DNA of 15,343 bases, taken from positions 229,001-244,343 of the forward strand of contig NW_026570381.1 in NCBI RefSeq assembly GCF_019649055.1, written 5' to 3'. Under the pieces are notes generated by a model. It saw only the letters and a program-made list of their open reading frames with translations, had not been told where the DNA came from and made no database searches. The translations under genes and the position numbers were made by a program. The stretch's first letter is position 1. Each line of letters starts with the position of its first letter. This document shows, one piece after another, positions 1-8,784 of this stretch. The DNA comes from Paramacrobiotus metropolitanus (taxonomy: Eukaryota > Tardigrada > Eutardigrada > Parachela > Macrobiotidae).

Positions 1-1331
1 GCCACTGATAAAGTTAGCCAGTTCCAACATGATGCAGCCCAAACTCCAGCTGTCTGTTTTCCGTCCGGGTGACTCTGCGCGCAACTGCACAAATTTTCCC
101 AACATCTCAGGGGACATGTATCTTGTCGTTCCACGAATATGAGTTATATCTCCTGAACACGTTTCTTCCCGCTGCATCCTCACCACATCATCCAGGTCTC
201 CGATTAAAAAGGACGTCAGCCCGGATTTCACTTGCTTTATCAACACATTAGCTGGTTTTAGATCTCCGTGGATGATATTAAGGCTGTGCAGAAAGTTCAG
301 ACCTCTTGCCATTTCTAACATATGACGCTTTACAGTTGCAGCAGCCAGCAGTCCTTCGTCCATTCGTAGCTTATGAAAAAGAGAAGCCAAATCGCCGTCT
401 GAAAGAACAAAGAGACCAGTTTGTTACATGAAAACTTTCACGCTATGAGTTTTTTTGTTCTTTAGCTTATTTGGAACCATGACACCAGTTAGGACGTTTT
501 CAGTAATACCTTAATCTATACGTACCTGCTGCGGACGGTAATTATTATGAATAGTATCCTAGTCACTGAAGTAAGCTTCATTGCTTCACTGATAGGTCAA
601 TATATCACTTGGAAAAATTTACTCGTTAGGATAGATAGTCGGTCTACCCTAGTTTTTATGTTACAAGCTGGCAGATGTTTAATGTTAACAGGCGAGTTTC
701 TTAATAAAGCGGGAATTACGTATATTGAGTACGAAGTGAATACATACATGAGTCAAGTATTCAATACAAAAAGATAACAAGCTGATAAGCCAAACTACAA
801 ATTTGAAGAAATCAACTCTCTTGTACGCCACAACACCTCTTTTGCCACAACGCAGCCCGATTATATGAATTATACCGGGTAGCGAAAGAAATTAAACCCG
901 CAGAAAACGGCTTACTGTGGTAATTTCTTCGAGGTTATGCCGCCAGCCATGGTTGTTACAGAGTAAAAACCGAAAGAAATCTTAAGTGCAAACAAACCAA
1001 GGTAATCCATCATGATCTGGAAATAGGGGCCTCCCTGGCCTTTCAGAACTTCAACTTTGTGATATGAAACCAAATTATCGTGCTTCAGTTGGAGAAGAAG
1101 TTTAATACGTTTACGCCATTCCGTCCAGCTCTCTTGGCAGATTGAAATTTTTGACGTTTTGTCTACGTAGACGACTTTAATTGCTACGACCTTATCTCCA
1201 GTAAAATCGCCAGGATCGGTGATAGTTCCCTTGTAGACAGTGCCAAAAGCGCCTCTGGCAATGTAATCGGCAATCTGGAAAACGAACCGGCAGCTGGATC
1301 CGAGTTCGATAGGAATATTGTTGACTGCCAT
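1..1331 (-). CDS. Protein kinase, MAP3K/STE-like, two exons visible, 3' end off the left edge
   Basis: Probable Ser/Thr kinase. Exon 1 is 1331-998 (111 codons plus one base) and exon 2 is 398 to the window edge; joining them gives an uninterrupted 244-residue kinase-domain segment. Visible motifs: glycine loop ARGAFGTV (residues 25-32, first Gly replaced by Ala), VAIK Lys52, an alpha-C-like helix with Glu67/Glu71, hinge around MMDYLD (107-112), catalytic loop HGDLKPANVL (155-164, HRD Arg replaced by Gly, Asp157 and Asn162 kept), metal-binding loop GDLD (178-181, DLD in place of DFG), activation-segment end MSPE, and the F-helix motif KTDSWSLGC. The ATG at 1331 has G at -3 and +4, and the kinase domain begins about 15 residues later, so this start is plausible; an upstream noncoding exon cannot be excluded. 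The HGDLKPAN and LGCIMLEL style resembles MAP3K-like kinases. It may be active, since Lys, the HxD Asp and the DxD Asp are all present. The kinase identity is secure; subfamily and substrate are not. Confidence 0.85.
399..997 (-). other. Spliceosomal intron of the minus-strand kinase gene
   Basis: On the minus strand the donor reads CCTTG|GTTTGT and the acceptor reads TTGTTCTTTCAG|ACGG, with a polypyrimidine tract before the AG. The intron is 599 nt, phase 1, and splits the Asp codon of the hinge motif YLDGDL. Without splicing the exon 1 frame runs into 28 non-kinase residues and a stop. The splice is inferred from restored kinase homology and no transcript has been seen. Confidence 0.75.
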
Positions 1332-3116
1332 TTCGTTTTCAATAAAAAAATGGTAAAAACCGAAGAGCAGGAAATCTGGAATTTAATGCGTTGATTTAAT
1401 CAGTTCTTCTTGCTAACTGTATGTACCCTCACAGTATAAGGTACGAAACCGGCAAATTATTTCACTGCGCCGTGAACACTTGTACTGAATGGGTCAAAAT
1501 TATATAAATTCCTAGTGATAAGAAGGTCGGTTTAGCAGATTGCGTTGAATAAAACACTTTAACAGCAAAAATTAACATTCAGTCTTAGCACCGTGCTCGA
1601 AAATATAACAGGTAGTACTGGAGCAAAAGCCGCTGAAAGCAACGCACATGAGTGATAAATTAGAACAGTTCGCCTCCGCATGTGTGCCGGTATGCAAGCT
1701 GCATCGTATAATTATCTAATCGGTTCAGTGCCACAGCGTTATTCAATATGCAGTTGTTTACTTTGCGTGCTTCTACATAATACGAGTATATCGGTTGCGC
1801 TTCTCAGTCTCTAACAATCGCACAAGATTAAAGTACTGTATGCCTTAAAGTGGTCTAAAATCATAGATTACAGCTGTGAATATCAAACAAGTCGGTCACT
1901 ATTTTTCAAACAAAAACCAACATGTAGCTTTTTAAACAGCGATACGAGAAATGTGAACCTAGCAAACTTTCAAGCTGCGCACGACATATCGCTGCGTCAG
2001 CACAATGCCACTATTATACTGTAGTATACACGTACTGGGACACTGAAATGGCTACACAATACACATGATTGTTAAACCTTGCAGGCACGATTTCACTTTG
2101 CTTTACGCAACCCCTCTGTGTTGCGTAATAAATGAATCGCCCCTTATAAGCTTGTATTACATGTGAGGTATTGCAAAACGAGCTGGTCATGAGACGTTTA
2201 GTGCTTGTTAATTTGCTGGCTAACAAATAATAACATTGAGCAGCAGGTAGGACACGAGTAAATTTGAATTCTTTGTTAAAAGCGGTAAGGGTATGGCTAT
2301 TTATACCCCTAACATGCTGAATGGCGGCAGTTACCGCGGGCTGCTATCGTTAACTAAAGAGAATTATAGCCAAGGATGGATCGACCTAGCTGCAATCATA
2401 ATAACTCATTTCAATAAAGTATATTCTCATTATCAGTAAAAATTTTACGTGCTGCTTCCTTTCTGTTTGCTCGTGCTGCCTTATCTTTGTCCTCGATTTG
2501 TTGTACTTTTCTGGTATGGCAGTACGCCATCCACTTGCTCATAATTATTTGAACGATAATAACTTTTATTTACTTCCAGCAACTCTGTGGAATGCTTACT
2601 TCTAGTCATTTCTGACACGAGCTGGTGTTTGAAAAAAAAGAGCTCAAGTAAGAAAACTTATGCATTAAAGAAAACAATTGTGATTAATATACTAGGTTTT
2701 CTTGTTTATTTTACTTTATTAGATGATTATTTTTTTATCCTATTTTATAAGCATTATTTGGAGTCAAAATTAATTTGAATTTTGTTGCGCTCCCCGTGAG
2801 CGTAATTTGATACTATGTAGTTAACGCTTATTAGTTGCCACACATTTTGTCTGTGTTTTATTGCGAATTGCACAACGAAATTGTGATTTGCACAACGAAA
2901 AACTTGAAGGCTGTATGACAAAATGCATCCCATTTAGGGGGAATCACACGAAAAGGCGCTGAGCAGTGAGCACCTATTTTTGAAGCTCGAGCGCTATGAC
3001 TACAAGAAGAAAAGCCAGGACACCAGGGCGGAAGAATGCTTAACCTGTTTTTCCAGGGATTTTTGGTTGCGTTACCACAGTGTTAGAGGATTCGAAAAAG
3101 AAGCTAAAGAAACTGA
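1332..3116. other. Region between the divergent kinase genes; no gene seen
   Basis: AT-rich sequence between two divergently oriented kinase genes. The reading frames here are short and resemble nothing I know. A TATATAA string near 1501-1507 lies about 170 bp upstream of the minus-strand ATG and is palindromic, so it is only a weak promoter candidate. The tandem repeat at 2861-2900 is listed separately. Frames in 2980-3116 contain lysine/glutamate-rich stretches that could be eroded N-terminal coding sequence of the plus-strand kinase copy, but no kinase motif is visible in them. Confidence 0.5.
2861..2900. repeat. Two-copy 20-bp tandem repeat
   Basis: Positions 2861-2880 and 2881-2900 are head-to-tail copies with two mismatches; each ends in TTGCACAACGAAA or TTTGCACAACGAAA. 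No function is evident. Confidence 0.8.
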
Positions 3117-3117
3117 A

Positions 3118-3159
3118 AGCTTGAATATTTCGAGGAACAGCTTGAATATTTCGACAAGT
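3118..3159 (+). repeat. 21-bp tandem duplication inside the broken kinase copy
   Basis: AGCTTGAATATTTCGA followed by five bases is present twice in a row (3118-3138 and 3139-3159). In the kinase frame the period is seven codons (LEYFEEQ / LEYFDKF), so the duplication preserves the frame. Confidence 0.75.
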
Positions 3160-3488
3160 TTTACGTAGTGAGAAGCGCCTCCGCATGCATTGTATTGCCG
3201 TCGTTCGACCAGCGCCAGCTTGCACTAATCAAATACAAGCATGATATTGCTAAACTGTTGTCGAAGATAACATCGGAGCGCGTTGTAAAGCACTTCAAAG
3301 TTCAAACCGATTTTGTTAGAACCAACTATGGAGCTGCTCATTTTTACCGAAAGCGAAGGTAAGCCATCCATCAGACTTACAATCTTTCTGAACTGAACTA
3401 ACAACTGATCACTAAAACTTACACCAGCTGTAGATTAGATAACAAGCTAGTTGAAGGTAAGGTTTTCAACTTCACAGTCATAATATGA

Positions 3489-3496
3489 CTGTTCAG
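3489..3496. repeat. Target-site duplication, left copy (CTGTTCAG)
   Basis: The 8-bp CTGTTCAG directly precedes the left terminal inverted repeat and is repeated exactly after the right one (4275-4282). Eight bp is the diagnostic length for hAT-superfamily insertions. Confidence 0.9.
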
Positions 3497-4274
3497 TAGA
3501 GATGGGCATCGGATCCAAATTTAAAATCCGAATCCGATCCGCGAATTTTTTAAAAAATCCGAATCCGATCCGTATCCGAGTTTTTACTGATCACAGTTTC
3601 CGAATCCGATCCGTATCCGACCATCGGATATCCGAGTCCGATCGGATTCAAATCCGGCTTAGTTACAAAAAAAACTAGTTTTTGATAATAAGCACTATAC
3701 CCGTCTTTTCGCAATAGATAATACTAGTTGGAATAACCGTTTGCGATAACTGTTGGTAAAAAAACCTGAATCTGTGACTTAGAACACTGAGAAAAAAGCG
3801 AGTGCGCTAACTTTCGGTCAAATCCTTAGTGGAACACCATTGCAAAACAGACAAATCATAACCAAATTGCTCAAAACGGTGTATAAACCTTCTGGTTTTC
3901 GACCCTGCGCGTGTGCACTCTTTACAATGGATTCAGCTTTCGCGGTTAAGGAGCGCTAATAGTATGCATTCGGTTCAGTTGTAACGTGTAACAGGAATTT
4001 TAATTTCCTACCGCATATGTTCTTGAACCTATTCCGTATACGGCCAATGGGTTTTTTCTATTTTTTAAAGATGAAAAATGTTTTATTTGCCGTTGCGCAA
4101 GCCGGTCGGATTTTTACGGATATTCTTTCAAAATGCGATCCGATCCGAAACTAAAATTTTAAAATCCGACCCGTATCCGAATCCGAACTCGTTCGGATAT
4201 TTATCCGAAAATCCGACCCGAATTTCGGATCGGATCGGATTGGATCGGATATTCCGACCCGATGCCCATCTCTA
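3497..4274. mobile_element. Non-autonomous hAT DNA transposon (MITE)
   Basis: A complete 778-bp element. Its ends are a perfect 16-bp terminal inverted repeat, TAGAGATGGGCATCGG on the left and its reverse complement on the right, bounded by exact 8-bp duplications CTGTTCAG. TIRs of the form TAGRGRTGGGC and 8-bp duplications are characteristic of hAT elements. Both subterminal regions (about 3510-3660 and 4100-4260) are crowded with copies of ATCCGA, AATCCGATCC and GGATCGGAT in both orientations, as expected for hAT transposase binding sites. The centre has no transposase-like reading frame, so movement would need an autonomous relative. The intact TIRs and duplication suggest insertion after much of the surrounding decay. 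Confidence 0.92.
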
Positions 4275-4282
4275 CTGTTCAG
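4275..4282. repeat. Target-site duplication, right copy (CTGTTCAG)
   Basis: Exact match to 3489-3496, directly after the right terminal inverted repeat. Removing the element and one copy restores the pre-insertion intron. Confidence 0.9.
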
Positions 4283-4821
4283 TTCTAATACCTCTGTTAC
4301 GGTTATGAGCAGTTACCAGAACATGCTATTTTATCTTCAGGTGATTTTCTACCGTTATCCGCCTTGATAACGACCACAAACTTCAGTGTGATTACGGTGC
4401 CGGCATTCACCAAACAGGTATTAAGCGGACTGTGCAGGATACACAAGCACGGTATCGTACATAAGGATATCCAGTGTTCCAATGTCCTTGTGGAACACCG
4501 TCAATCAGGAGAAGCTAAATTGTGCATACTGAAAATCGCCCCCTTCGAAAAAGCATCACATCTCATTGGGATACCAAATCTTGAAGACAATAACATAACA
4601 CGTCCTGAAAGCTCGTCAAGGTTTTCTTCGCCCGAAATGCAGCAGTTGGTCTTTGGTGCCAATTCAGAAAGTCTGGTGGGTACAGCGACGGGTATTTCCA
4701 GTCTTGGATGTACGGTTATTGAAATGGCACAAAGGTATCCGCCGCGCTGGATATATCAAAAGAACGGCAGAATGATGGAGCTGACTTTCAAGTGCGAGCT
4801 CAGTCTGACGGAATGGCCCGC

Positions 4822-4905
4822 GCTCAAGCTCTGACTATGACTGCTCAAACTCTGACTCTGGCCACTCAAAGTCTGACTCTGACTACGCTCAGTCTGACTC
4901 TGGCC
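4822..4905 (+). repeat. 21-bp minisatellite, four units
   Basis: Four consecutive 21-bp units begin at 4822, 4843, 4864 and 4885, each close to GCTCAAACTCTGACTCTGGCC with some substitutions; a degenerate start may lie near 4798. The last codons of the kinase-like exon B run into it. In another frame the units would read as seven-residue repeats of the type xQxLTLx, but nothing supports translation of that frame. Confidence 0.85.
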
Positions 4906-4928
4906 GCTGTTTCGCGGTTGTTTCGCTT

Positions 4929-5235
4929 AAGTACTCGAGGACCTCGAACCCGGGTCCCCGATGACGCCACCACGATACATACTCTATATGTACAGTTTGA
5001 TGTGCTGTGTCGAACTGAAGTACTCGGGGACCTCGACCCGGGCCCCCAAGGTCGCCACCACGATATGTATTATATAAGCACAGTTTGATGTGCTGAGTCG
5101 AACTGAAGTACTCGGAGACCCTCGAACCCGGGAGCCCGAGGTCGCCACAACGATATGTACTATATAAGCACAGTTTGATGTGCTGAGTCGAACTAAAGCA
5201 TTCAGGGTCTTCGAACCCGGATCTCTGAGGTACTT
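4929..5235. repeat. About 89-bp tandem repeat, three full units and a partial fourth
   Basis: Units begin at 4929, 5018, 5106 and 5196 (periods 89, 88 and 90). Each starts AAGTACTCG or a variant and carries a CTCGAACCCGGG-type GC-rich core, GTCGCCACCACGATATG, a TATA-like element (TATATAAG in units 2 and 3) and CAGTTTGATGTGCTG. The fourth unit stops after about 40 bp. Between-unit divergence is modest, so the array is younger than the surrounding fragments. Confidence 0.88.
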
Positions 5236-5464
5236 AGCTTTTCTCCTTACGCCCTATAAAAAAATATTTTGGAAGCCTGAGCCCAGCCGTAAGCATCGAT
5301 CAAAATCTTAATCCCGAAACTGAATTTTCAAATAGTTCCGAAATTTCAAAATATTTCATCATCAGACATGAATTATCGTCTAATATGCTGAATCATTTTT
5401 AAATCTTTTCGACAGTGTTTCTTCGTTATCTATAGATGTCGCATTCATAAATTTGAATGGGTAT

Positions 5465-5521
5465 CTTAAAGCCACTTCCACCACAGCCACTTCCTCATCT
5501 TAAAAGCCACTTCCACCACAG
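5465..5521 (+). repeat. Direct repeat of a 22/23-bp segment
   Basis: CTTAAAGCCACTTCCACCAC (5465-5484, continuing to 5486) recurs at 5499-5521 with one extra A. It lies just upstream of the retrotransposon-tail fragment and may mark its 5' junction. Confidence 0.75.
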
Positions 5522-5812
5522 CGGGAGCGGCCGCCGTGCAAGCAGGGGGAAAGAAATCAGGACTATATTTCTATCTGGCCGGCCGCTACTCTATTCGTCC
5601 CGATCGCTTTCGAAACACTGGGCCCGTGGGGACCTTCGGCGATCGCTATCATCAAAGAGCTGGGAATAAGACTGCAGCAGCACACCGGGGAAGCACGCTC
5701 GCACGAATTTCTGCGACAGCGTTTTTCCATCGAAATTCAGCGGGGAAATGCGGCTTCAGTGCTGGGCACGATGGAAGGGCTAGATAAACTAAACGAAATT
5801 TTTCTGTTATAG
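5504..5812 (+). pseudogene. 3'-terminal fragment of a non-LTR-type retrotransposon polyprotein
   Basis: The frame starting with the codon at 5537 is open back to 5504 and ends at TAG 5810-5812. It reads in order VPIAFETLGPWGPSAI, IIKELGIRL, HTGEARSHEFLRQRF and SIEIQRGNAASVLGT. This succession (ETLG, a KELG helix, TGE/TGD, FLRQR, then QRGNAASVLGT) is the C-terminal tail I associate with animal non-LTR (LINE-type) reverse-transcriptase polyproteins. It comes from family memory; no alignment was run. The catalytic RT and endonuclease parts are absent, as in 5'-truncated insertions. There is no stop or shift inside the fragment, so it is the youngest of the tail remnants here. No clear poly-A tail or target duplication is visible. 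Confidence 0.6.
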
Positions 5813-6440
5813 TCTAATGTGTGTTTCTTTTCATGCTTATGCATTGCGTTTTTGATTTGACAAGTCCGTTATTAATAATGGGTATATATATTTTGTATCC
5901 CCAAATTCAATGTTGGCATAAACAAGTAGAAATACATATAACACGACGTAAAAATCTAGACACATGCCGGACAGAAATCCAGCTTAGGACCGCAGCTCGT
6001 GTTTAGCGTACAAAGTTGGTGCAGTGTTATTCCATCGGTAAGAGCGCTAAGAGAACCAGATACGTCAGTAGGCATCCCTTTACCTTCAATATACAAACGG
6101 ATTAGGTAACGCGGTTTCAGGTATGCTAACTTGTATGCAGGTATGACCGGAGTCATCTAAACACAGCCCATAGCTAACAATGATGATGACAACCAATTTT
6201 GAAATGTTACATTCTTGTTCAAAGTTCGAGAGCTGATGAACAGGCAAGATGTTCAGAAGAAATACCAAACCCGATCTGCCATTGTAAACATTTCGTTTTT
6301 ACATCCGTTACAAGAGACGGTCGCGCTGTATGCAGAATTTATTGATAAAAAAATTCAACTACTTGTTTTCCAACCGGCAACCTCATAGGTTTTGGCAACG
6401 GTATTAACGTTACAGGCACTACTTGCGTTAACACAGGGGC
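5813..6440. other. Gene-free AT-rich stretch
   Basis: It lies between two retrotransposon-tail remnants. I see only short unrecognised frames and no repeat longer than about 12 bp. Parts could be 3' untranslated sequence of the upstream remnant or eroded sequence of the downstream one. Confidence 0.4.
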
Positions 6441-6598
6441 GTTGAGACAGTGATCAAACTCAGACCGGGAGCTTCCCAGCTGATCAACGAAGTGGGCAAG
6501 ATGATTCGTCAGGAAACAGGCAAGATCGTGCGACGGAGTACCTGTGCCGAAGGTTCAGATTCGAAATACAACGGGGCAACGCGACACCCGTCTTGCAA
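6441..6598 (+). pseudogene. Second, frameshifted retrotransposon-tail remnant
   Basis: From 6441 the frame reads VETVIKLRPGASQL, INEVGKMIRQETGK. After an indel near 6540-6550 another frame reads RFRFEIQRGNATPVLQ (6551-6598). These line up with the 5504-5812 fragment as ETLG / KELG / TGE / RFSIEIQRGNAASVL, same strand and same order. It is an older relative of that fragment, clearly non-functional. The identification rests on this internal similarity. Confidence 0.55.
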
Positions 6599-6783
6599 CC
6601 TCGGATAATTTAGATAAATATTCTCTGAAATTCGGCCGCCTGTTTCCGCTGTTTGTTGTTGCTGTGCGATCTTTCTGTTTTGATATGTTAGGTTGATCAC
6701 ATGGTATCAGTGAATAAAGAATTAGTACAGGTACTCGTACACACGAGAAGTATCGCACATATGTCATCACGTTAGTGGTTTAA

Positions 6784-7445
6784 GGGAATCAGCCCGGTAC
6801 ATGGAGCCAAATTTGGATACATACAAGAAAACTCTCACTTTCGCGCACTCCCAAACACTTTTTTGCATTGTTTTGTTGCATTCTGTAGCCAAGTGACTTG
6901 TATACGTTGGTGGGAAAACCGTTTAAGCGAGCAACATTTGGTTGGGAAGTTCTGTGAGAAATAAGATTCTGAAAAGTTAAAATGCATGAGGTGTACCAAA
7001 GTCTGATTATGAACCGATCTCTTCCAAATTTTGCAGAAAAAGGCAAATAAGTACAAAAATCGTCTTTACACGGAACCAGAATTCTGGCATCTCTCTCCAG
7101 TTTTTAAACGAATTTTAAAATTTTTAAAAGAATTTTAAAACTTGAAAAAACATCATGGAAACCTAGTTCCGTGTCAAAACGATCTTTCTGCAAAACTGAA
7201 AATAGATCGGTTCATAATTAAACTTTTCGAACACTTTATTGCATTTTAAGCTTTTCGTAATCTTATTTCGCCCATAACATCCCAACCCGATGTTGCGCGA
7301 ACAAACGGCTTTCACACCAATGTATGCAAATCATTTCGCTACAGAATGCAACAAAATTATGCAAAAAAATATGTGGCAGTGCGCAAAAGTGGGAGTTTTC
7401 GTGTGTGTGTACCCAAATTTAGGAGCATGTGCCGGGCCACTTCCC
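6784..7445. mobile_element. Foldback element: 662-bp imperfect palindrome flanked by TTAA
   Basis: The left half (6784 onward) matches the reverse complement of the right half (7445 backward) almost to the centre near 7114. Outer ends read GGGAA...CCCGG.ACATG on both arms; inner landmarks shared by both arms include GCATTCTGTAGC, AATAAGATT, ATTATGAACCGATCT and ACACGGAAC. Identity of the arms by eye is about three quarters over the outer 250 bp and falls toward the A/T-rich centre. Both ends abut TTAA (6780-6783 and 7446-7449). That fits a TTAA or TA target duplication, but the palindromic nature of TTAA leaves the exact ends uncertain. There is no transposase; this is a long-TIR MITE/foldback type, family unknown. 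Confidence 0.82.
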
Positions 7446-7626
7446 TTAAGAGGATATGCATACAAACACGACAAACGAGAGAGTCAGTCAGTCAGAGTGC
7501 GCCGCAGCCATTTACCGATAGTCTGAGAGGGGGGTTTTGGCACGAAATGCAGCTCCGCTTCGGAAAAACTGCTGGAGCTTAAAGGAAACCCCATTAAAAC
7601 TGCAAAAAAAAAACAAAATGGAAAAG

Positions 7627-7755
7627 AGCTATGGCGCGAGAGATTCGATCGTTAAACTGATTGAAGAAACCGCTGCGATAGGTGACGGTTTACCGTTTTC
7701 TGGCCGGTTATCGCTCAATAATTCGGAATGCGGCACCACAGCAACTGTTCTATAA
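7627..7755 (+). pseudogene. Possible third, heavily eroded retrotransposon-tail remnant
   Basis: The frame reads GARDSIVKLIEETAAIGDG, then LPFSGRLS, and ends TTATVL before TAA. Spacing and residues recall the tail at 5504-5812 (AIAIIKELG..., TGE, FLRQRFS, AASVL), with the QRGN segment lost or shifted. The similarity is weak; an unrelated origin is quite possible. Confidence 0.3.
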
Positions 7756-8280
7756 TTTTAACAACTTCATTCTTTCAGTGACCCCTTGAACAAATGTTCG
7801 CTACGTAGTGATAAAATAAATCGATTCCAGATACTGAATGAGGCGCTCTGCCACTCCGCCTCATAGGTCGGTGACAAAAATGCAAAATGCAATTTTTTGA
7901 TTACAAAAATGCAGTGGTCAGTAACGACCGAACGTGCAGGATGGTTACGTGGTACATTATTATAAACAAAATAGAATTTAGAAAAACCGATTCTGCATTT
8001 GAAAACGTATTCCGCAAACGAGCGCTTTTGTTTTTGAGTCCGGTGGTGGCGATCTGGTAGCTAGACGACCGCCATCGAAGTGGCAGTGTGCAGTATATAC
8101 CTTGGAGCAGGCGCAACTGATTTTTGGGGGTTTTCGAATTAAATTTTTTTCCTCGTGCTACGTGCTTTGGCTCCTTCGATACATTAAAATTCAAGTTTTC
8201 TGATGTTTTCTGTGCTTGGAAAGTCCACCTCTAGTGAAGTTCAAGTGTTAAGAAATTATGAGGAGCCGCTGGAAGTCGGC
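7756..8280. other. Gene-free stretch
   Basis: Only short frames on either strand, none recognised. No tandem or inverted repeat of note was seen before the ACCATA cluster. Confidence 0.4.
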
Positions 8281-8370
8281 TACCATACAACGAATTGTAT
8301 GGTATCCGCACTTACCATACGCTCGCACTTAACCATACGCTATGGTTAAATGTATGGCTATGGTTAAGTG
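8281..8370. repeat. Nested inverted repeats built from ACCATA / TATGGT
   Basis: A perfect 10-bp stem TACCATACAA / TTGTATGGTA with loop CGAA spans 8281-8304. A 12-bp pair CACTTAACCATA (8326-8337) and TATGGTTAAGTG (8359-8370) encloses a third pair AACCATA / TATGGTT with loop CGC (8331-8347). The 12-bp and 7-bp pairs share the 8331-8337 arm and so compete. Similar nests occur at termini of small inverted-repeat elements, but no target duplication was identified. Confidence 0.8.
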
Positions 8371-8725
8371 GAGCAGTTGCAAAAAGCCTCTATTGTGGAC
8401 TTCCTATTCTGAAATGAGTAATCGACCCACCTGTAAGGTGCAGCAGACAAATTAATACAGCGGAATGATCTTGTATTGTACATAATTCGATGCTAGCGAC
8501 AAGGAAATACACTTTGAACCGTGTACGCTTCCGTAATTGTTGGCCTTGAATGGGAATGGAGCACTTTCGTGCATTCAGCACTGGCGACAGATTATTCATA
8601 AATTTTTGGATTGATAAGATTATTAAGATAACAGGCAGGAGAGAATTACTACAGCTGGAAACCCGACGACGATGCACTGCCGACGCAGTTCAACGCTCTG
8701 TCGTCCTCTGCGGACCCGTTTGGAA

Positions 8726-8784
8726 GGGTTCACCAGCGGTGAAATTTAGGGTTCACCAGCGGGAAATAAAAATAAATAAATAAA
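8726..8784. repeat. 14-bp direct repeat followed by an AAAT microsatellite
   Basis: GGGTTCACCAGCGG occurs at 8726-8739 and 8749-8762. It is followed directly by an A-rich tract with AAAT units to about 8784. An A-rich 3' tract after short repeated sequence can mark the end of a retroposed insertion, though no coding remnant is recognised upstream. Confidence 0.6.

Larger units (their letters stand above)
3359..4340 (+). other. Intron of the kinase-like pseudogene, carrying a hAT MITE
   Basis: Donor GAAG|GTAAGC at 3358/3359 and acceptor TTTTATCTTCAG|GTGATT at 4340/4341. Joining them gives GAA-GGT-GAT-TTT (E-G-D-F), which continues the kinase homology. The intron is 982 nt, of which the mobile element plus one target-site copy accounts for 786, so the ancestral intron was about 196 nt. 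It is phase 1, as in the neighbouring kinase gene. Confidence 0.75.
3117..4834 (+). pseudogene. Broken kinase-like gene, frameshifted and split by an intron
   Basis: Exon A is 3117-3358 and exon B is 4341-4834. Exon A first reads a segment resembling the alpha-C/beta-4 part of a kinase (ITSERVVKHFKVQTD, in the frame of position 3117). The hinge-like segment MELLIFTESEG lies in another frame, so an indel near 3310-3330 breaks the gene. Exon B continues GDFLPL..., then catalytic-loop HKDIQCSNVL (Asp and Asn kept), KIAPFEKA where KIADFGxA is expected (DFG Asp and Gly both lost), SSPEM for the APE region, and a degenerate F-helix motif SSLGCTVIEMA lacking the usual D-x-W. It stops at 4832-4834. 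No glycine loop or VAIK Lys was found upstream. If ever translated it would be a pseudokinase; frameshift plus missing N-lobe favours a pseudogene. It is related to the minus-strand neighbour by family and intron position. Confidence 0.75.

Noticed and set aside
4078-4308. 76-codon frame inside the hAT element as transposase remnant
   Set aside because: It consists of translated subterminal ATCCGA repeats and has no hAT transposase or BED-finger motif.
4792-5088. 98-codon frame with heptad-like repeats (AQTLTLA)
   Set aside because: It is a frame through the 21-bp and 89-bp minisatellites, overlaps the kinase-like exon end in another frame, and has no support as protein.
6010-6060. tRNA-like stretch (GTTGGTGCAG...GGTAAGAGCGCT)
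   Set aside because: No T-arm GTTCGA-type sequence or acceptor stem could be paired at the right distance.
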